From contig NZ_CALFXI010000124.1 in NCBI RefSeq assembly GCF_937958065.1, positions 1-34,005 on the forward strand: a stretch of 34,005 nucleotides of DNA, in the 5' to 3' direction. The notes beneath the pieces were generated by a model, which saw only the letters and a list, made by a program, of their open reading frames with translations, was not told where the DNA came from and ran no database searches. The position numbers and the translations under genes are program-made. The DNA comes from an uncultured Steroidobacter sp. Lineage in GTDB: Bacteria; Pseudomonadota; Gammaproteobacteria; Steroidobacterales; Steroidobacteraceae. Below, one piece after another: positions 1 to 8,685 of the stretch (within the stretch, counting starts at the first letter, position 1; every line of letters begins with the position of its first letter).

Positions 1-733
1 TGGCCTTCATCTGCTCATTCAGGTAGTACTCGCGCTGGCTCTTCTCCATCTGCTGCTTGACGCGGCCACGGATGCGCTTCTCGATCTGCAGCACATCCAT
101 CTCGCCTTCGATCAGCGCGAGGATGTGTTCGAGACGCTTGCGCACGTCCTGGATCTCCAGGACCTTCTGCTTGGCGTCGAGCTTGAGCGACATGTGCGCG
201 GCGACGTTGTCCGCGAGGCGGCCCGGCTGCTCGATTCCTGCAAGCGCGGTGAGCACTTCAGGCGGCACCTTGCGGTTGAGCTTCACGTACTGCTCGAACT
301 GCGAGGTGACCGAGCGAGCGAGCACATCCATCTCGCGCTCGTCGTAGTTCTCGATGTCCTTGAACGGGCTGATGTCGGCGGAGAAATACTGGCCGGTGAC
401 CAGCTTCTCGATCTTGGCGCGCTCGGCGCCTTCGACCAGCACCTTCACGGTGCCGTCGGGCAGTTTCAGCAACTGCAGAATGGTCGCGACGGTGCCGAGG
501 CGATACAGGTCCTGGGCGCTCGGATCGTCGACGTCTGCCTGCTTCTGCGCGACCAGCAGAATCTGCTTGCCGGAGCGCATCGCCTGGTCGAGGGCGAGAA
601 TGGATTTCTCACGGCCCACGAACAGCGGAATGACCATGTGCGGATAAACGACGACATCGCGCAACGGCAGGACGGGAAGCGCCGCCGGCGGAGTCTTGTC
701 GGATTCGGGAGCGTCAGGGATATCGGTGCTCAC
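1..733 (-). CDS. lon: Lon protease, N-terminal part (cut by window start)
   Basis: ATP-dependent serine protease that degrades damaged and regulatory proteins in the cytoplasm. The minus-strand frame is open from a GTG at 731-733 to base 1, giving about 244 residues. It begins MSTDIPDAPESDKTPPAA and continues with the classic Lon N-domain opening PVLPLRDVVVYPHMVIPLFVG, followed by the substrate-binding LAN domain and the start of the helical linker (MEKSQREYYLNEQMKA). The AAA+ and Ser-Lys protease domains lie outside the window. It follows clpX on the same strand with about 260 bp between, enough for its own promoter. The tig-clpP-clpX-lon order is the standard proteobacterial arrangement and supports the call. 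A GTG start is chosen because no ATG lies upstream in frame with matching family sequence. Confidence 0.95.
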   Translation of the reverse strand, partial: MSTDIPDAPESDKTPPAALPVLPLRDVVVYPHMVIPLFVGREKSILALDQAMRSGKQILLVAQKQADVDDPSAQDLYRLGTVATILQLLKLPDGTVKVLVEGAERAKIEKLVTGQYFSADISPFKDIENYDEREMDVLARSVTSQFEQYVKLNRKVPPEVLTALAGIEQPGRLADNVAAHMSLKLDAKQKVLEIQDVRKRLEHILALIEGEMDVLQIEKRIRGRVKQQMEKSQREYYLNEQMKA

Positions 734-952
734 GCGCTGTACCTTGTAGTGAGCGCCGGCACGAGGGACCGGCGCTGCAAAAAAGAAAGATCAGGTCGAA
801 CCGAAAATACCGGAAGCAACGCGGCCCTGCTAGTTCTGTGCCACGCAAAAGGGCTCGGGTTTACCGATGTATGGAAAAACTGTGAGGCGGTGCGTGTCGC
901 AACGAACGCGAATTGCAGGGTTGGGCTGATTGCGCCCGATTTCGTGTCAGCG

Positions 953-984
953 GACCCACCGCCCCGCCTGCGAAGCGGTGGGTC
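953..984 (-). terminator. Hairpin downstream of clpX
   Basis: A perfect 10-bp stem (GACCCACCGC / GCGGTGGGTC) with a 12-base loop sits 10 bases past the clpX stop codon. There is no clear U-tract on the minus strand, so it may be an attenuator or 3' stability structure rather than a strong intrinsic terminator. It separates clpX from lon. Confidence 0.55.
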
Positions 985-993
985 GTTTGCTAT

Positions 994-2310
994 TTAGTGA
1001 TCGCTGCCGGTGGGCCGGCGCTCTTCGACCGCAGCGAGACGGCCGTCGTCGGCGTTGCCGTACAGCACATACGGCTTGCTCTCTCCGAGGATGACCTGCT
1101 CGTCCACGACGACCTTCTGCACGTTCCGCAGGGACGGCAATTCATACATGGTTTCGAGCAGCACGTTCTCGAGAATCGTGCGCAGGCCGCGAGCACCCGT
1201 CTTACGCTGCATGGCCTTTTTCGCCACCGCCTTCAGCGCATCGGTACGGAACTCCAGCTCCACGCCTTCCATGTCGAACAGCTTGCGATACTGTTTGCTG
1301 AGCGCGTTCTTGGGCTCGAGCAGGATCGACACCAGCGCCGCCTCATCCAGCTCATCGAGCGTCGCCACGACCGGCAGACGGCCGACGAATTCCGGAATCA
1401 GGCCGAACTTGATCAGATCCTCCGGCTCCACGTCGTGGAACACGTCGGAGCCGTGCGGACGCTCGGACGTCTGCCGCACATCCGCGGTGAAGCCGATGCC
1501 GGTCTTTTGCGTGCGGTTCATGATGATCTTTTCCAGACCCGCGAACGCGCCACCGCAAATGAACAGGATGTTGCTCGTGTCCACCTGCAGGAATTCCTGC
1601 TGCGGATGTTTGCGGCCACCCTGCGGCGGCACCGAGGCGATCGTGCCTTCGATGAGCTTCAACAGCGCCTGCTGCACGCCCTCGCCGGACACGTCCCGGG
1701 TGATCGAGGGGTTGTCGGACTTGCGCGAGATCTTGTCGATTTCGTCGATGTAGACGATACCGGTCTGCGCCTTCTCGACGTCGTAATCGCACTTCTGCAG
1801 CAGCTTCTGGATGATGTTCTCGACATCCTCGCCGACGTAACCGGCTTCGGTCAGCGTCGTGGCGTCGGCAATCGTGAACGGCACATTGAGCAGGCGAGCG
1901 AGCGTCTCTGCGAGCAGCGTCTTGCCGCAGCCGGTCGGGCCGATCAGCAGGATGTTGCTCTTGGCGAGCTCGACTTCGTCTTTGGCGCGCGCTTCCGAGG
2001 TCTTGGTCTGCAGTCGCTTGTAGTGATTGTAAACGGCCACCGACAACACCTTTTTGGCGCGCGGCTGACCGATCACGTACTCGTCGAGGACCTTTTTGAT
2101 CTCGTGGGGGCGCGGCAGTTTGTCGCGTGTGCGCTCGGCGCGTTCTTCGAGCTCTTCACGAATGATGTCGTTGCAGAGCTCCACGCACTCGTCGCAGACG
2201 AACACCGACGGGCCGGCGATCAGCTTGCGTACCTCGTGTTGGCTCTTGCCGCAGAACGAGCAGTACAGAAGCTTGCCGTCGTCGTGTTTGCCGCGGGAAT
2301 CGTCGGACAT
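994..2310 (-). CDS. clpX: ClpX, ATP-binding unfoldase subunit of the ClpXP protease
   Basis: AAA+ unfoldase that recognises tagged substrates, unfolds them and feeds them into ClpP. The protein has 438 residues, slightly longer than the E. coli protein. The N-terminal zinc-binding domain shows the C4 set (C17, C20, C39, C42). Walker A is GPTGCGKT at about 124-131, the pore loop GYVG at about 157-160 and Walker B VYIDEIDK around 187-193. The IGF tripeptide of the ClpP-docking loop is visible in KTGIGF, and the C-terminal sensor region reads KTGARGLRTILENVLLE. The ATG start is preceded by GAGGGTAATGC. It lies downstream of clpP with 232 bp between, so it probably also has its own promoter. Confidence 0.98.
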   Translation of the reverse strand: MSDDSRGKHDDGKLLYCSFCGKSQHEVRKLIAGPSVFVCDECVELCNDIIREELEERAERTRDKLPRPHEIKKVLDEYVIGQPRAKKVLSVAVYNHYKRLQTKTSEARAKDEVELAKSNILLIGPTGCGKTLLAETLARLLNVPFTIADATTLTEAGYVGEDVENIIQKLLQKCDYDVEKAQTGIVYIDEIDKISRKSDNPSITRDVSGEGVQQALLKLIEGTIASVPPQGGRKHPQQEFLQVDTSNILFICGGAFAGLEKIIMNRTQKTGIGFTADVRQTSERPHGSDVFHDVEPEDLIKFGLIPEFVGRLPVVATLDELDEAALVSILLEPKNALSKQYRKLFDMEGVELEFRTDALKAVAKKAMQRKTGARGLRTILENVLLETMYELPSLRNVQKVVVDEQVILGESKPYVLYGNADDGRLAAVEERRPTGSDH

Positions 2311-2404
2311 GCATTACCCTCGAAAACCGGGACAAATCAGAAACTTCTAACGTCCCAGCGTGTTACGAAATCGCGTCACGGTCGCGACACTATTGCGTCC
2401 GGGC

Positions 2405-2434
2405 TATATAGCACGCGCCGCCATCAGGCTGCAA
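2405..2434 (-). promoter_or_regulatory. Candidate clpX promoter
   Basis: On the minus strand TTGCAG (2429-2434) is followed after 18 bp by TATATA (2405-2410), about 95 bp upstream of the clpX start. The -10 lies in a GCTATATAGC palindrome. Read by eye only. Confidence 0.35.
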
Positions 2435-2542
2435 AGACGCCCTTTCCGGCCTTTTTACACGCCCTCCTCCGTTGGAGAGCGCCGGGAAAGCCCTGCCTGC
2501 CGAGCCTTTCATGAGGCCGTCGGCGGCGGCCTTCAATGGCCC

Positions 2543-3172
2543 TCAGCGAGCGGCTGCCGCGGCTACCGCCAGCGCCGGCTCGCCCCGCTTTTCCATGACG
2601 CGGTCGATCAGTCCGTACGCCACCGCCGCCTCGCCGCCCATGAAGTTGTCACGGTCGGTGTCCTTGCTGATGCGCTCCACGGTCTGGCCAGTGTGCTTGG
2701 ACAGAATACGGTTGAGACGCTCGCGAGTTTCCAGCACTTCGCGCGCATGGATGTCGATGTCCGAGGCCTGGCCCTGGAAGCCGGCCAACGGCTGGTGGAT
2801 CATCATGCGCGAGTGCGGCAGCGCGTAGCGCTTGCCCTTGGCACCGCCCGCCAGCAGCACGGCGCCCATGCTGGCCGCCTGGCCGACGCACATGGTGCTC
2901 ACGTCCGGCTTGATGAACTGCATGGTGTCGTAAATGGACAGGCCGGCGCTGACCGACCCGCCCGGCGAGTTGATGTACAGCGAGATGTCCTTGTCCGGAT
3001 TTTCCGATTCCAGGAACAGCAGCTGCGCCACCACCAGGTTCGCCATGTGGTCCTCGATCGGGCCCACGATGAAAATCACGCGCTCCTTCAGCAGCCGCGA
3101 GTAGATGTCATAAGCGCGTTCGCCGCGAGCGGTCTGCTCGACGACCATCGGGACAAGATTCATGGTGGCCAT
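2543..3172 (-). CDS. clpP: ClpP, ATP-dependent Clp protease proteolytic subunit
   Basis: Self-compartmentalised serine peptidase that forms the tetradecameric chamber of ClpXP. The length of 209 residues is normal. The catalytic triad is visible as S101 (GQAASMGA), H126 (MMIHQP) and D175 (DTDRDNFM), all at the same +4 offset from mature E. coli ClpP numbering. The N-terminal stretch LVPMVVEQTARGERAYDIYS is the typical pore and processing region. The ATG at 3170-3172 is chosen; an ATG three codons downstream is an alternative. It lies between tig (117 bp upstream) and clpX on the same strand. The C-terminal tail is unusually Ala-rich (ALAVAAAAAR). Confidence 0.98.
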   Translation of the reverse strand: MATMNLVPMVVEQTARGERAYDIYSRLLKERVIFIVGPIEDHMANLVVAQLLFLESENPDKDISLYINSPGGSVSAGLSIYDTMQFIKPDVSTMCVGQAASMGAVLLAGGAKGKRYALPHSRMMIHQPLAGFQGQASDIDIHAREVLETRERLNRILSKHTGQTVERISKDTDRDNFMGGEAAVAYGLIDRVMEKRGEPALAVAAAAAR

Positions 3173-3228
3173 CTATGAGTGCTGACTTTCAGTAGTGGAT
3201 GGGAACGGGACAGCAGTGTGTGGGGGCT

Positions 3229-3256
3229 AGTTTAGAAGAGGCAAGTGCCCCTGCAA
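3229..3256 (-). promoter_or_regulatory. Candidate clpP promoter
   Basis: Minus-strand TTGCAG (3251-3256), a 16-bp spacer and TAAACT (3229-3234) lie in the tig-clpP gap about 57 bp before the clpP start. The -35 hexamer is the same as the one proposed for clpX. Confidence 0.35.
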
Positions 3257-3289
3257 CAGCCAGCGCCGCACACCGCTGCCGCTCCTGGT

Positions 3290-4582
3290 TCAGGCGCCGA
3301 AATTCATGATTTCCTTGAAAGTCGACGGCTTCTCGGCCACCTGGGCGCGCTGCGTGAGCCAGTCGATCACCTGGTCTTCGAGCACGGCCGCTTCCATCTG
3401 CCGACGGAACTGCGGGTTCGAGCGATACTGCTGCAGCGCCTGGCCCTGGTCCGGATACTGGGCGGCGAGCTCCTCGAAGCGCGCCTGCACCTGGGCCTGG
3501 TCGACCTGGATGTTGGCATTGCGGATGATTTCGCCGATCAGCAAGGACAGGGCCACGCGGCGGCGAGCCGGGTCCTGGAAGCCATCCGGCGGCGGAATCT
3601 GCGACGCGTCACGGGCACCCATGCGACGCGCGGCGTCGAGCTGCAGCTCGCGCACCTGGGCGTCGACCATGGATTTCGGCAGCTCGATCGGATTGGCTTC
3701 CAGCAGGCCGTCCAGAATCTGCTTCTTGACGCGCGCCTTGATCGCCTCGTTCAGCTCGCGCTCCATGTTCTCCTGCACTTCGGCGCGCAGCCGCTCCATG
3801 CCGCCCTCTTCCACGCCATAGATCTTGGCGAAATCGTCGTTCAGCTCGGGCAGCTGGCGCTCTTCGACCTTGTGCACAGTGACTGCAAATTTGGCCTGTT
3901 TGCCGGCCAGATTGGCGGCGTAGCTGGCCGGGAAGGTCAGCTCGATGTCCTTCTTGTCGCCCGCCCTGGCGCCCCGCAGGCCGGCTTCGAAATCGGCCAG
4001 CATGCGCCCGGCGCCCAGGTCGACCGGGAAGTTTTCGGCCTTGCCGCCTTCGAACGGCGTGCCGTCGATCGTGCCCTCGAAATCGATGGTGACACGGTCG
4101 GTGTCCTGCGCCTCGCGCTGCACTTCCGAGTAGCTCGGGCGCTGCTCGCGCAGGTTCTGAATCATCGCATCCACGTCGGCCGAGCTGACCGTCGCGGCCG
4201 GACGCTCGACCTTCAGGCTCTCGACGCCCTTGATCTCGATCTGCGGCAGGACCTCGAAGATCGCGCGGTATTTGAGGTCCGCGCCCTGCTCGAGGTTGAT
4301 CGGCTCGATGCGGGGACCACCGGCCGGCGTCAGCTTTTCCTGCACGACGGCTTCGTTGAACGTGCTCTGCATGACATCGCCCAGCACTTCCTGGCGGACC
4401 TGCTGGCCGAACTGCTGGCGCACCACCTTGACGGGCACCTTGCCCGGGCGGAACCCCTTCAGACGCACCGTGCGGCTCATGCGCTGCAGCCGCTCGTCGA
4501 CGGCCTTTTCGACGCGCTCGGCCGGAACCTGCACTTCCATCCGGCGCTCCAGGGCCCCGGTCGATTCAACTGAAACCTGCAT
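3290..4582 (-). CDS. tig: Trigger factor, ribosome-associated chaperone and prolyl isomerase
   Basis: Binds ribosomal protein uL23 at the exit tunnel and shields nascent chains. The frame gives 430 residues from the ATG at 4580-4582; a TTG six codons upstream is in frame but less likely. The N-terminal ribosome-binding domain carries the signature around GFRPGKVPVKVV. The PPIase (FKBP-like) domain follows with DRVTIDFEGTIDGTPFEGG, then the long helical C-terminal chaperone arms. An AGG-containing Shine-Dalgarno precedes the start. It is the first protein gene of the tig-clpP-clpX-lon cluster, with tRNA-Leu directly upstream on the same strand. Confidence 0.97.
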   Translation of the reverse strand: MQVSVESTGALERRMEVQVPAERVEKAVDERLQRMSRTVRLKGFRPGKVPVKVVRQQFGQQVRQEVLGDVMQSTFNEAVVQEKLTPAGGPRIEPINLEQGADLKYRAIFEVLPQIEIKGVESLKVERPAATVSSADVDAMIQNLREQRPSYSEVQREAQDTDRVTIDFEGTIDGTPFEGGKAENFPVDLGAGRMLADFEAGLRGARAGDKKDIELTFPASYAANLAGKQAKFAVTVHKVEERQLPELNDDFAKIYGVEEGGMERLRAEVQENMERELNEAIKARVKKQILDGLLEANPIELPKSMVDAQVRELQLDAARRMGARDASQIPPPDGFQDPARRRVALSLLIGEIIRNANIQVDQAQVQARFEELAAQYPDQGQALQQYRSNPQFRRQMEAAVLEDQVIDWLTQRAQVAEKPSTFKEIMNFGA

Positions 4583-4650
4583 GGTCGAAACCTGCCTCAA
4601 GTCACAATGAGTAATGTCTGCGGCGCCCGCCTCGATCCGAAGGCGCCTGT

Positions 4651-4735
4651 TGGTGCGAAAGGAGGGACTCGAACCCTCACGGGGTTACCCACTGGAACCT
4701 AAATCCAGCGCGTCTACCAGTTCCGCCACTTTCGC
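4651..4735 (-). tRNA. tRNA-Leu (anticodon TAG)
   Basis: Minus-strand 85-nt cloverleaf with acceptor GCGAAAG / CTTTCGC, discriminator A and an encoded CCA at 4651-4653. The anticodon stem is CTGGA / TCCAG with anticodon TAG. The long variable arm typical of class II tRNAs is present, and the T-loop is GGTTCGAGTCC. It lies 69 bp upstream of tig. Confidence 0.97.
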
Positions 4736-5201
4736 GATCCCGCCGCCCCCAGACCCATCGCCCATACATATATATGAGTTATGAGCCGAGCTCCGGGGCC
4801 GGTCGGCCTTTGGCCGACCCTCCCTCGCGGGGGCCGCGGAGTATACCCGAGCGGCCCTGGCTCTTCGAGAACGCCGGAGAATCGGGCCGGATTAGGGGTG
4901 GCCCGGGCCCTCCACGACCTGGCGTCCCCCACCGCCCCCTGGACTGGCCTGGGGCCGTGGGTCGAACGATCGCGCCGTAAGGCTTGCAGCGTGCTGCCGA
5001 CCCGATCGAGACGCCGGCACTGTCGGAACATCGGTGCCGAGACAGGCGGTCACGGTGGTGATACTCAGGCGCCCACTGTGAGAATCATGGGCGATCCGAC
5101 GCCGCCGAATGAAAATGGCGGCGGCACGATGAGGACGGATGTGACTTCCGGTGGCCCGCGTCGCCCGGGATGGGCGGCGCAGGTCACCGAGCGTTGTGGA
5201 C
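4736..5201. other. Gene-poor spacer upstream of tRNA-Leu
   Basis: No convincing protein gene: the frames here lack a recognisable product and match no family I know. It contains the probable tRNA-Leu promoter and leader hairpin (listed separately). A small inverted repeat GCCGCC / GGCGGC at 5101-5122 may form the 3' end of the dienelactone hydrolase transcript. The rest is GC-rich with nothing I can name. Confidence 0.6.
4801..4845 (-). promoter_or_regulatory. Probable tRNA-Leu promoter -10 with leader hairpin
   Basis: On the minus strand a TATACT box (4840-4845) is followed by a GC-rich discriminator beginning CCGCGG, the pattern of growth-rate (stringently) controlled stable-RNA promoters. 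A very similar box precedes tRNA-His in this window. Downstream, GGTCGGCC-TTT-GGCCGACC (4801-4819, plus-strand reading) would fold in the tRNA leader. No good -35 is seen. A nearer AT-rich run at 4766-4773 is an alternative -10. Confidence 0.4.
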
Positions 5202-6092
5202 TCAAGACGCGCGCAGATTTTCCTTGAAGAAATCGATCGTGCGCTTCCACGCGAGATCCGCCGCTTCCTTGTTATATCGCGGCGTCGTGTCGTTGTTGAA
5301 CCCGTGCTGCGTGCCGGGGTAAATGTACGCTTGATACTTCACCCCCGCCGACTTCAACGCCGCCTCCGAGGCTGGCCACGCCGCATTGATTCGCTCGTCC
5401 GTCTCCGCGAACTGCAGCAGCAGCGGCGCCTTGATCTTGCCGGCCTCCGCCGGGTCCGGAGGCGTGCCGTAGAACGGTACGGCCGCGGCCAGATCGGGCA
5501 AGCGCGTGGCAAGGAAGTTGGCAACACCGCCGCCGTAACAGAAGCCGGTCACGCCCACTTTGCCCGTGCCCGCCGGCAACTTCTTCAGATACTCGGCCGC
5601 CGCGACGAAATCCTCGCGCGTCTTCGCCTGATCCAGTTTCTGGAACTGCTCGCGCGCCTTGTCCTCGTCGCCGGGATAGCCGCCGAGAGGAAACAACGCG
5701 TCCGGTGCGAACGCGATGAAATTCTCCAGCGCGACGCGCCGGGTCACATCCTCGATGTGAGGATTGAGCCCCCGGTTCTCGTGCACGACGAGCACCGTGG
5801 GGAGCTTGCTCTTCGCCGACGCGGGCTTCACCAGATACCCCCGCAGCTTTCCATACCCCGGCGCGGGAATCTCGACGTACTCGGCCTTGATCCGCTTGTC
5901 CGTCGGCGCGATCTGCTGGGCCTCGGCGAACTTCGGATTGAGCGCATCGAGAATCGCCGCGCCGCTCATGCCGGCGACCGCGAACGCCGAGGCGCCATCG
6001 ATGAATTCACGCCGCGAGATCGCGCCGTGCACGTATTTGTCGAACAGCTTCCAGATCTCTGGCGGAAATTTTTGTGCTTCTTTGTCGCTCAT
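5202..6092 (-). CDS. Tat-exported dienelactone hydrolase family protein
   Basis: Alpha/beta hydrolase of the dienelactone (carboxymethylenebutenolidase) family, 296 residues. The N-terminal segment has a twin-arginine element (ISRREFIDGASAFAVAG, around 25-41), so export by Tat to the periplasm is likely although the motif begins unusually late. The catalytic set is visible: Cys185 in GFCYGG as nucleophile, Asp232 in AETDERI, and His263 in GTQHGF. These match the Cys-Asp-His triad of the family. The start has a strong Shine-Dalgarno (GAGGTGAAGG). It appears monocistronic. The natural substrate cannot be read from the sequence; ester or lactone hydrolysis is the family-level expectation. Confidence 0.88.
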   Translation of the reverse strand: MSDKEAQKFPPEIWKLFDKYVHGAISRREFIDGASAFAVAGMSGAAILDALNPKFAEAQQIAPTDKRIKAEYVEIPAPGYGKLRGYLVKPASAKSKLPTVLVVHENRGLNPHIEDVTRRVALENFIAFAPDALFPLGGYPGDEDKAREQFQKLDQAKTREDFVAAAEYLKKLPAGTGKVGVTGFCYGGGVANFLATRLPDLAAAVPFYGTPPDPAEAGKIKAPLLLQFAETDERINAAWPASEAALKSAGVKYQAYIYPGTQHGFNNDTTPRYNKEAADLAWKRTIDFFKENLRAS

Positions 6093-6480
6093 GTTGCCTT
6101 CACCTCGTGGGCTGAATCCCCCGGCCCGTTCTATAGCACAACTCGGTGCCGGGCCGTCGCTCGAGCATTTTTCTGCTGCCCGACCGGGACCCTGGGCGCA
6201 ATCTTCGTGAGCTTGCCGCCCCTGGCCTCAAAATTTTCCCGCCGACGCGAGCGACCGGAGTAAAGCCTTGCGCAGCGAGCAGGTCGCCCGCCTTGCCGGC
6301 GCGGACAGCATGATTGGACACGATCCCTCTCCGCAGGTGTGAGAGGTAACGATGCATTTAGAGATAACGGTTGCGTTGAGTGGCTGACGACATTCAGAAG
6401 TCACAAACAGTCGAGAGGCGGCAGTCAACGGCCAAGGCCGCCTGCCACCCACAACGCGCGGCGACAGGCGGACACTGCCA
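6093..6480. other. Intergenic region between hydrolase and sulfate-binding protein gene
   Basis: No supported gene. It should hold the promoter of the downstream hydrolase (minus strand), though I see no clear -35/-10 pair. Near its right end an inverted repeat CCGCCTG (6438-6444) / CAGGCGG (6465-6471) lies 10-43 bases past the stop of the sulfate-binding protein gene and could end that transcript, but it lacks a U-tract. Confidence 0.5.
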
Positions 6481-7503
6481 TCAAGTCTGTGGCGAGTAGA
6501 TCTTGTCGAATACGCCACCGTCGGCGAAGTGCGTGGCCTGCGCCTTGGTCCAGCCGCCGAAGTCGGCGATGGTCACCAGCGTGCCGATCTTCGGGAAGGT
6601 CTTGCCATACCTGGCGAGGATTTCCGGATTGGTCGGCCGATAGTAATTCTTCGCCGCCACTTCCTGACCCGCGTCGGTGTACAGATATTCCAAGTAGGCT
6701 TTTGCGACCGCGCTGGTGCCGTGGCGCTCGGCATTCTTATCGATGACTGCGACCGGCGGCTCCGCGAGCACACTGACCGAAGGCGCAACGATGTCGAACT
6801 TGTCGGCACCGAACTCCTTGAACGCCAGAAACGCCTCGTTCTCCCACGCGAGCAATACATCGCCCAAGCCTCGCTGAGCAAACGTCGTGGTCGAACCACG
6901 AGCACCGCTGTCCAGCACCGGCACATTCTTGTACAGCTTCTGGACGAATGCCTGCGCGGTCGCGTCGTTACCGCCCGGCTGCTTCAATGCCCAGGCCCAC
7001 GCGGCCAGATAGTTCCAACGCGCGCCGCCCGAAGTCTTCGGGTTCGGCGTGATCACGGCGATGTCCGGCTTCACCAGGTCGCTCCAATCCTTGATGCCCT
7101 TCGGATTCCCCTTGCGCACCAGGAATACGATGGTCGAGGTGTACGGCGAGCTGTTGTGCGGCAGGCGAACGGCCCACTCGTTCGACAGCAACTTGCCATG
7201 CGAGGCGATGCCATCGATGTCTGCAGCGAGCGCAAGCGTGACCACGTCGGCCTGCAAACCATCGATCACCGAGCGCGCCTGCTTACCCGAGCCGCCGTGC
7301 GATTGCTTGATCGTTACCTTGTCGCCGGTCTTCTTTTCCCAGTAGGCACTGAAGACCTTGTTGTACTCCTCGTAGAGCTCGCGGGTCGGATCGTACGAAA
7401 CATTGAGCAGCGCAACGTCTTTCGAATGGACAGGACCACCCAACAGGGCGAGCGTTGCAGCTGCCGCGGCCAGCAGACTGCGGCGAATGATGGGGCGTGA
7501 CAT
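6481..7503 (-). CDS. Sulfate/thiosulfate ABC transporter substrate-binding protein (orphan)
   Basis: Periplasmic binding protein of the Sbp/CysP family, 340 residues. A signal peptide covers about 1-27 (RRSLLAAAAATLALLGGPVHS). The mature start VALLNVSYDPTRELYEEYN is the family hallmark, followed by the ligand-pocket segments SHGGSGKQARSV and NPKTSGGARWNYLAAWAW. In characterised systems it hands sulfate or thiosulfate to CysTWA/CysUWA permeases, but no permease or ATPase gene is nearby. It is the last gene of an apparent operon, 31 bp downstream of the amidohydrolase gene. The partner transporter may be encoded elsewhere. The exact anion is not decidable here. Confidence 0.9.
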   Translation of the reverse strand: MSRPIIRRSLLAAAAATLALLGGPVHSKDVALLNVSYDPTRELYEEYNKVFSAYWEKKTGDKVTIKQSHGGSGKQARSVIDGLQADVVTLALAADIDGIASHGKLLSNEWAVRLPHNSSPYTSTIVFLVRKGNPKGIKDWSDLVKPDIAVITPNPKTSGGARWNYLAAWAWALKQPGGNDATAQAFVQKLYKNVPVLDSGARGSTTTFAQRGLGDVLLAWENEAFLAFKEFGADKFDIVAPSVSVLAEPPVAVIDKNAERHGTSAVAKAYLEYLYTDAGQEVAAKNYYRPTNPEILARYGKTFPKIGTLVTIADFGGWTKAQATHFADGGVFDKIYSPQT

Positions 7504-7534
7504 GGAAACTCTCCAAAGGAGCGATATTGAATCG

Positions 7535-8683
7535 TTACGACGCCTGGCTCAGTCCCTTGGCCGCGAGCAGTGCCCGCGTGTTGTCGAAATAGATCGCTTG
7601 ACGTTGCGCGGGCGTGAGCGCGGCATCGAGGGTCGCCAGCGCCGGCCCGACGTCACCGCGCTGCCCGCCGCCAACGCCATAGTCCGTGCCGAAGAGAATG
7701 CGATCCGCGCCGATCTTGTCGCACGCGTAACGGACCCAACCGGCATTGCGCACCGAGTACGGGCCCGTATCGATATAGATCCGACGCAGCTTCTGCAGCG
7801 GGTCCGCAATGCCATTGGCGCGTGCCGCCGGAATGATGCTGTCGAACAAATGAGTGAAGAACCCGCCCAGCATGATGATCTCGACGCTCACATCCGGATA
7901 GGGATCGAGAAAATCGGTCAACCCGAGCGTGAGGGCCCCCGCCGCCAGGTGCGAGTTGCTGATGAGATTCCAACGCGCGTAGCTCGTGTCGTCCGGCACG
8001 ACCAAGGGCGGCTGTCCGGGCACTCGATCGCTCGCCGGACCCCGATGGATGAAGAAATGACTATTGAGCTTCTGCGCGGTATCGAACAACGGCTTCAGCG
8101 TTCGCGCACCGGCCAGCGTGGCAAATGCGTTCAGTGGCAGCGAGCCGCCGATGAAACCAAGCTCACGATGCGCGCGAGTCAATTCTTGCGCAGCCCACAC
8201 GGGATCCGAAGCCGGCAACGCCGCCACCGCAAGAAAGCGCGGCCGATGCTTGACGAGCACTTCGGCCAACTCGTCATTGAACGCGCGATACAACGCGCGC
8301 TGTTCTTCGATTGGCAGGCTCGCGTCAAATCCCAACGCGACCGTATGCGTGAGCAGCTGCCGCTGGATGCCGTTCTGATCCAAGTTGCGCAGGCGTGCCT
8401 GAAGATCCGACGGCGCAAAGGCGCTCGGCCCGCCGATGGCCGATACCGTTGTGGCGTTATCGAGCTGAGTCGCTCCGTCCGCGCCATTGATCAATTTGGG
8501 AGGCTGCGTGCGCGTCGCGAGGAATTTCATTTCGGCGTGCGACACATAATGACTGTGCCAATCGACCAATGCGCGCGGCACGGTCGATTCGTTCGCCGCC
8601 ATCAGCGGACGTGAATGCAGGCCAGCAGAGAGCGTTGCGGCGGTGGCGAACGCGCCGCCCAGAAACAGACGTCGATTCAGCAT
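7535..8683 (-). CDS. Exported amidohydrolase (amidohydrolase 2 / ACMSD-like TIM barrel)
   Basis: Metal-dependent hydrolase or decarboxylase of the amidohydrolase-2 family, 382 residues. A Tat-like leader (MLNRRLFLGGAFATAATLSAG) suggests export. The metal-binding HxH is at H43-S-H45 (VDWHSHY); a later HFFIHRG and the catalytic Asp in FGTDYG near the C-terminal third match the family pattern. The start overlaps the neighbourhood of the small upstream gene (2 bp between), implying one transcript with the small membrane protein and the sulfate-binding protein. The family includes ACMSD, resorcylate decarboxylases and lactonases; which reaction occurs here is unknown. Confidence 0.85.
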   Translation of the reverse strand: MLNRRLFLGGAFATAATLSAGLHSRPLMAANESTVPRALVDWHSHYVSHAEMKFLATRTQPPKLINGADGATQLDNATTVSAIGGPSAFAPSDLQARLRNLDQNGIQRQLLTHTVALGFDASLPIEEQRALYRAFNDELAEVLVKHRPRFLAVAALPASDPVWAAQELTRAHRELGFIGGSLPLNAFATLAGARTLKPLFDTAQKLNSHFFIHRGPASDRVPGQPPLVVPDDTSYARWNLISNSHLAAGALTLGLTDFLDPYPDVSVEIIMLGGFFTHLFDSIIPAARANGIADPLQKLRRIYIDTGPYSVRNAGWVRYACDKIGADRILFGTDYGVGGGQRGDVGPALATLDAALTPAQRQAIYFDNTRALLAAKGLSQAS

Positions 8684-8685
8684 GT

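Noticed and set aside
913..2514. Long plus-strand frame opposite clpX
   Set aside because: clpX on the minus strand is unambiguous; this frame shows no domain.
3245..4573. 442-codon plus-strand frame opposite tig
   Set aside because: Shadow of the trigger factor gene.
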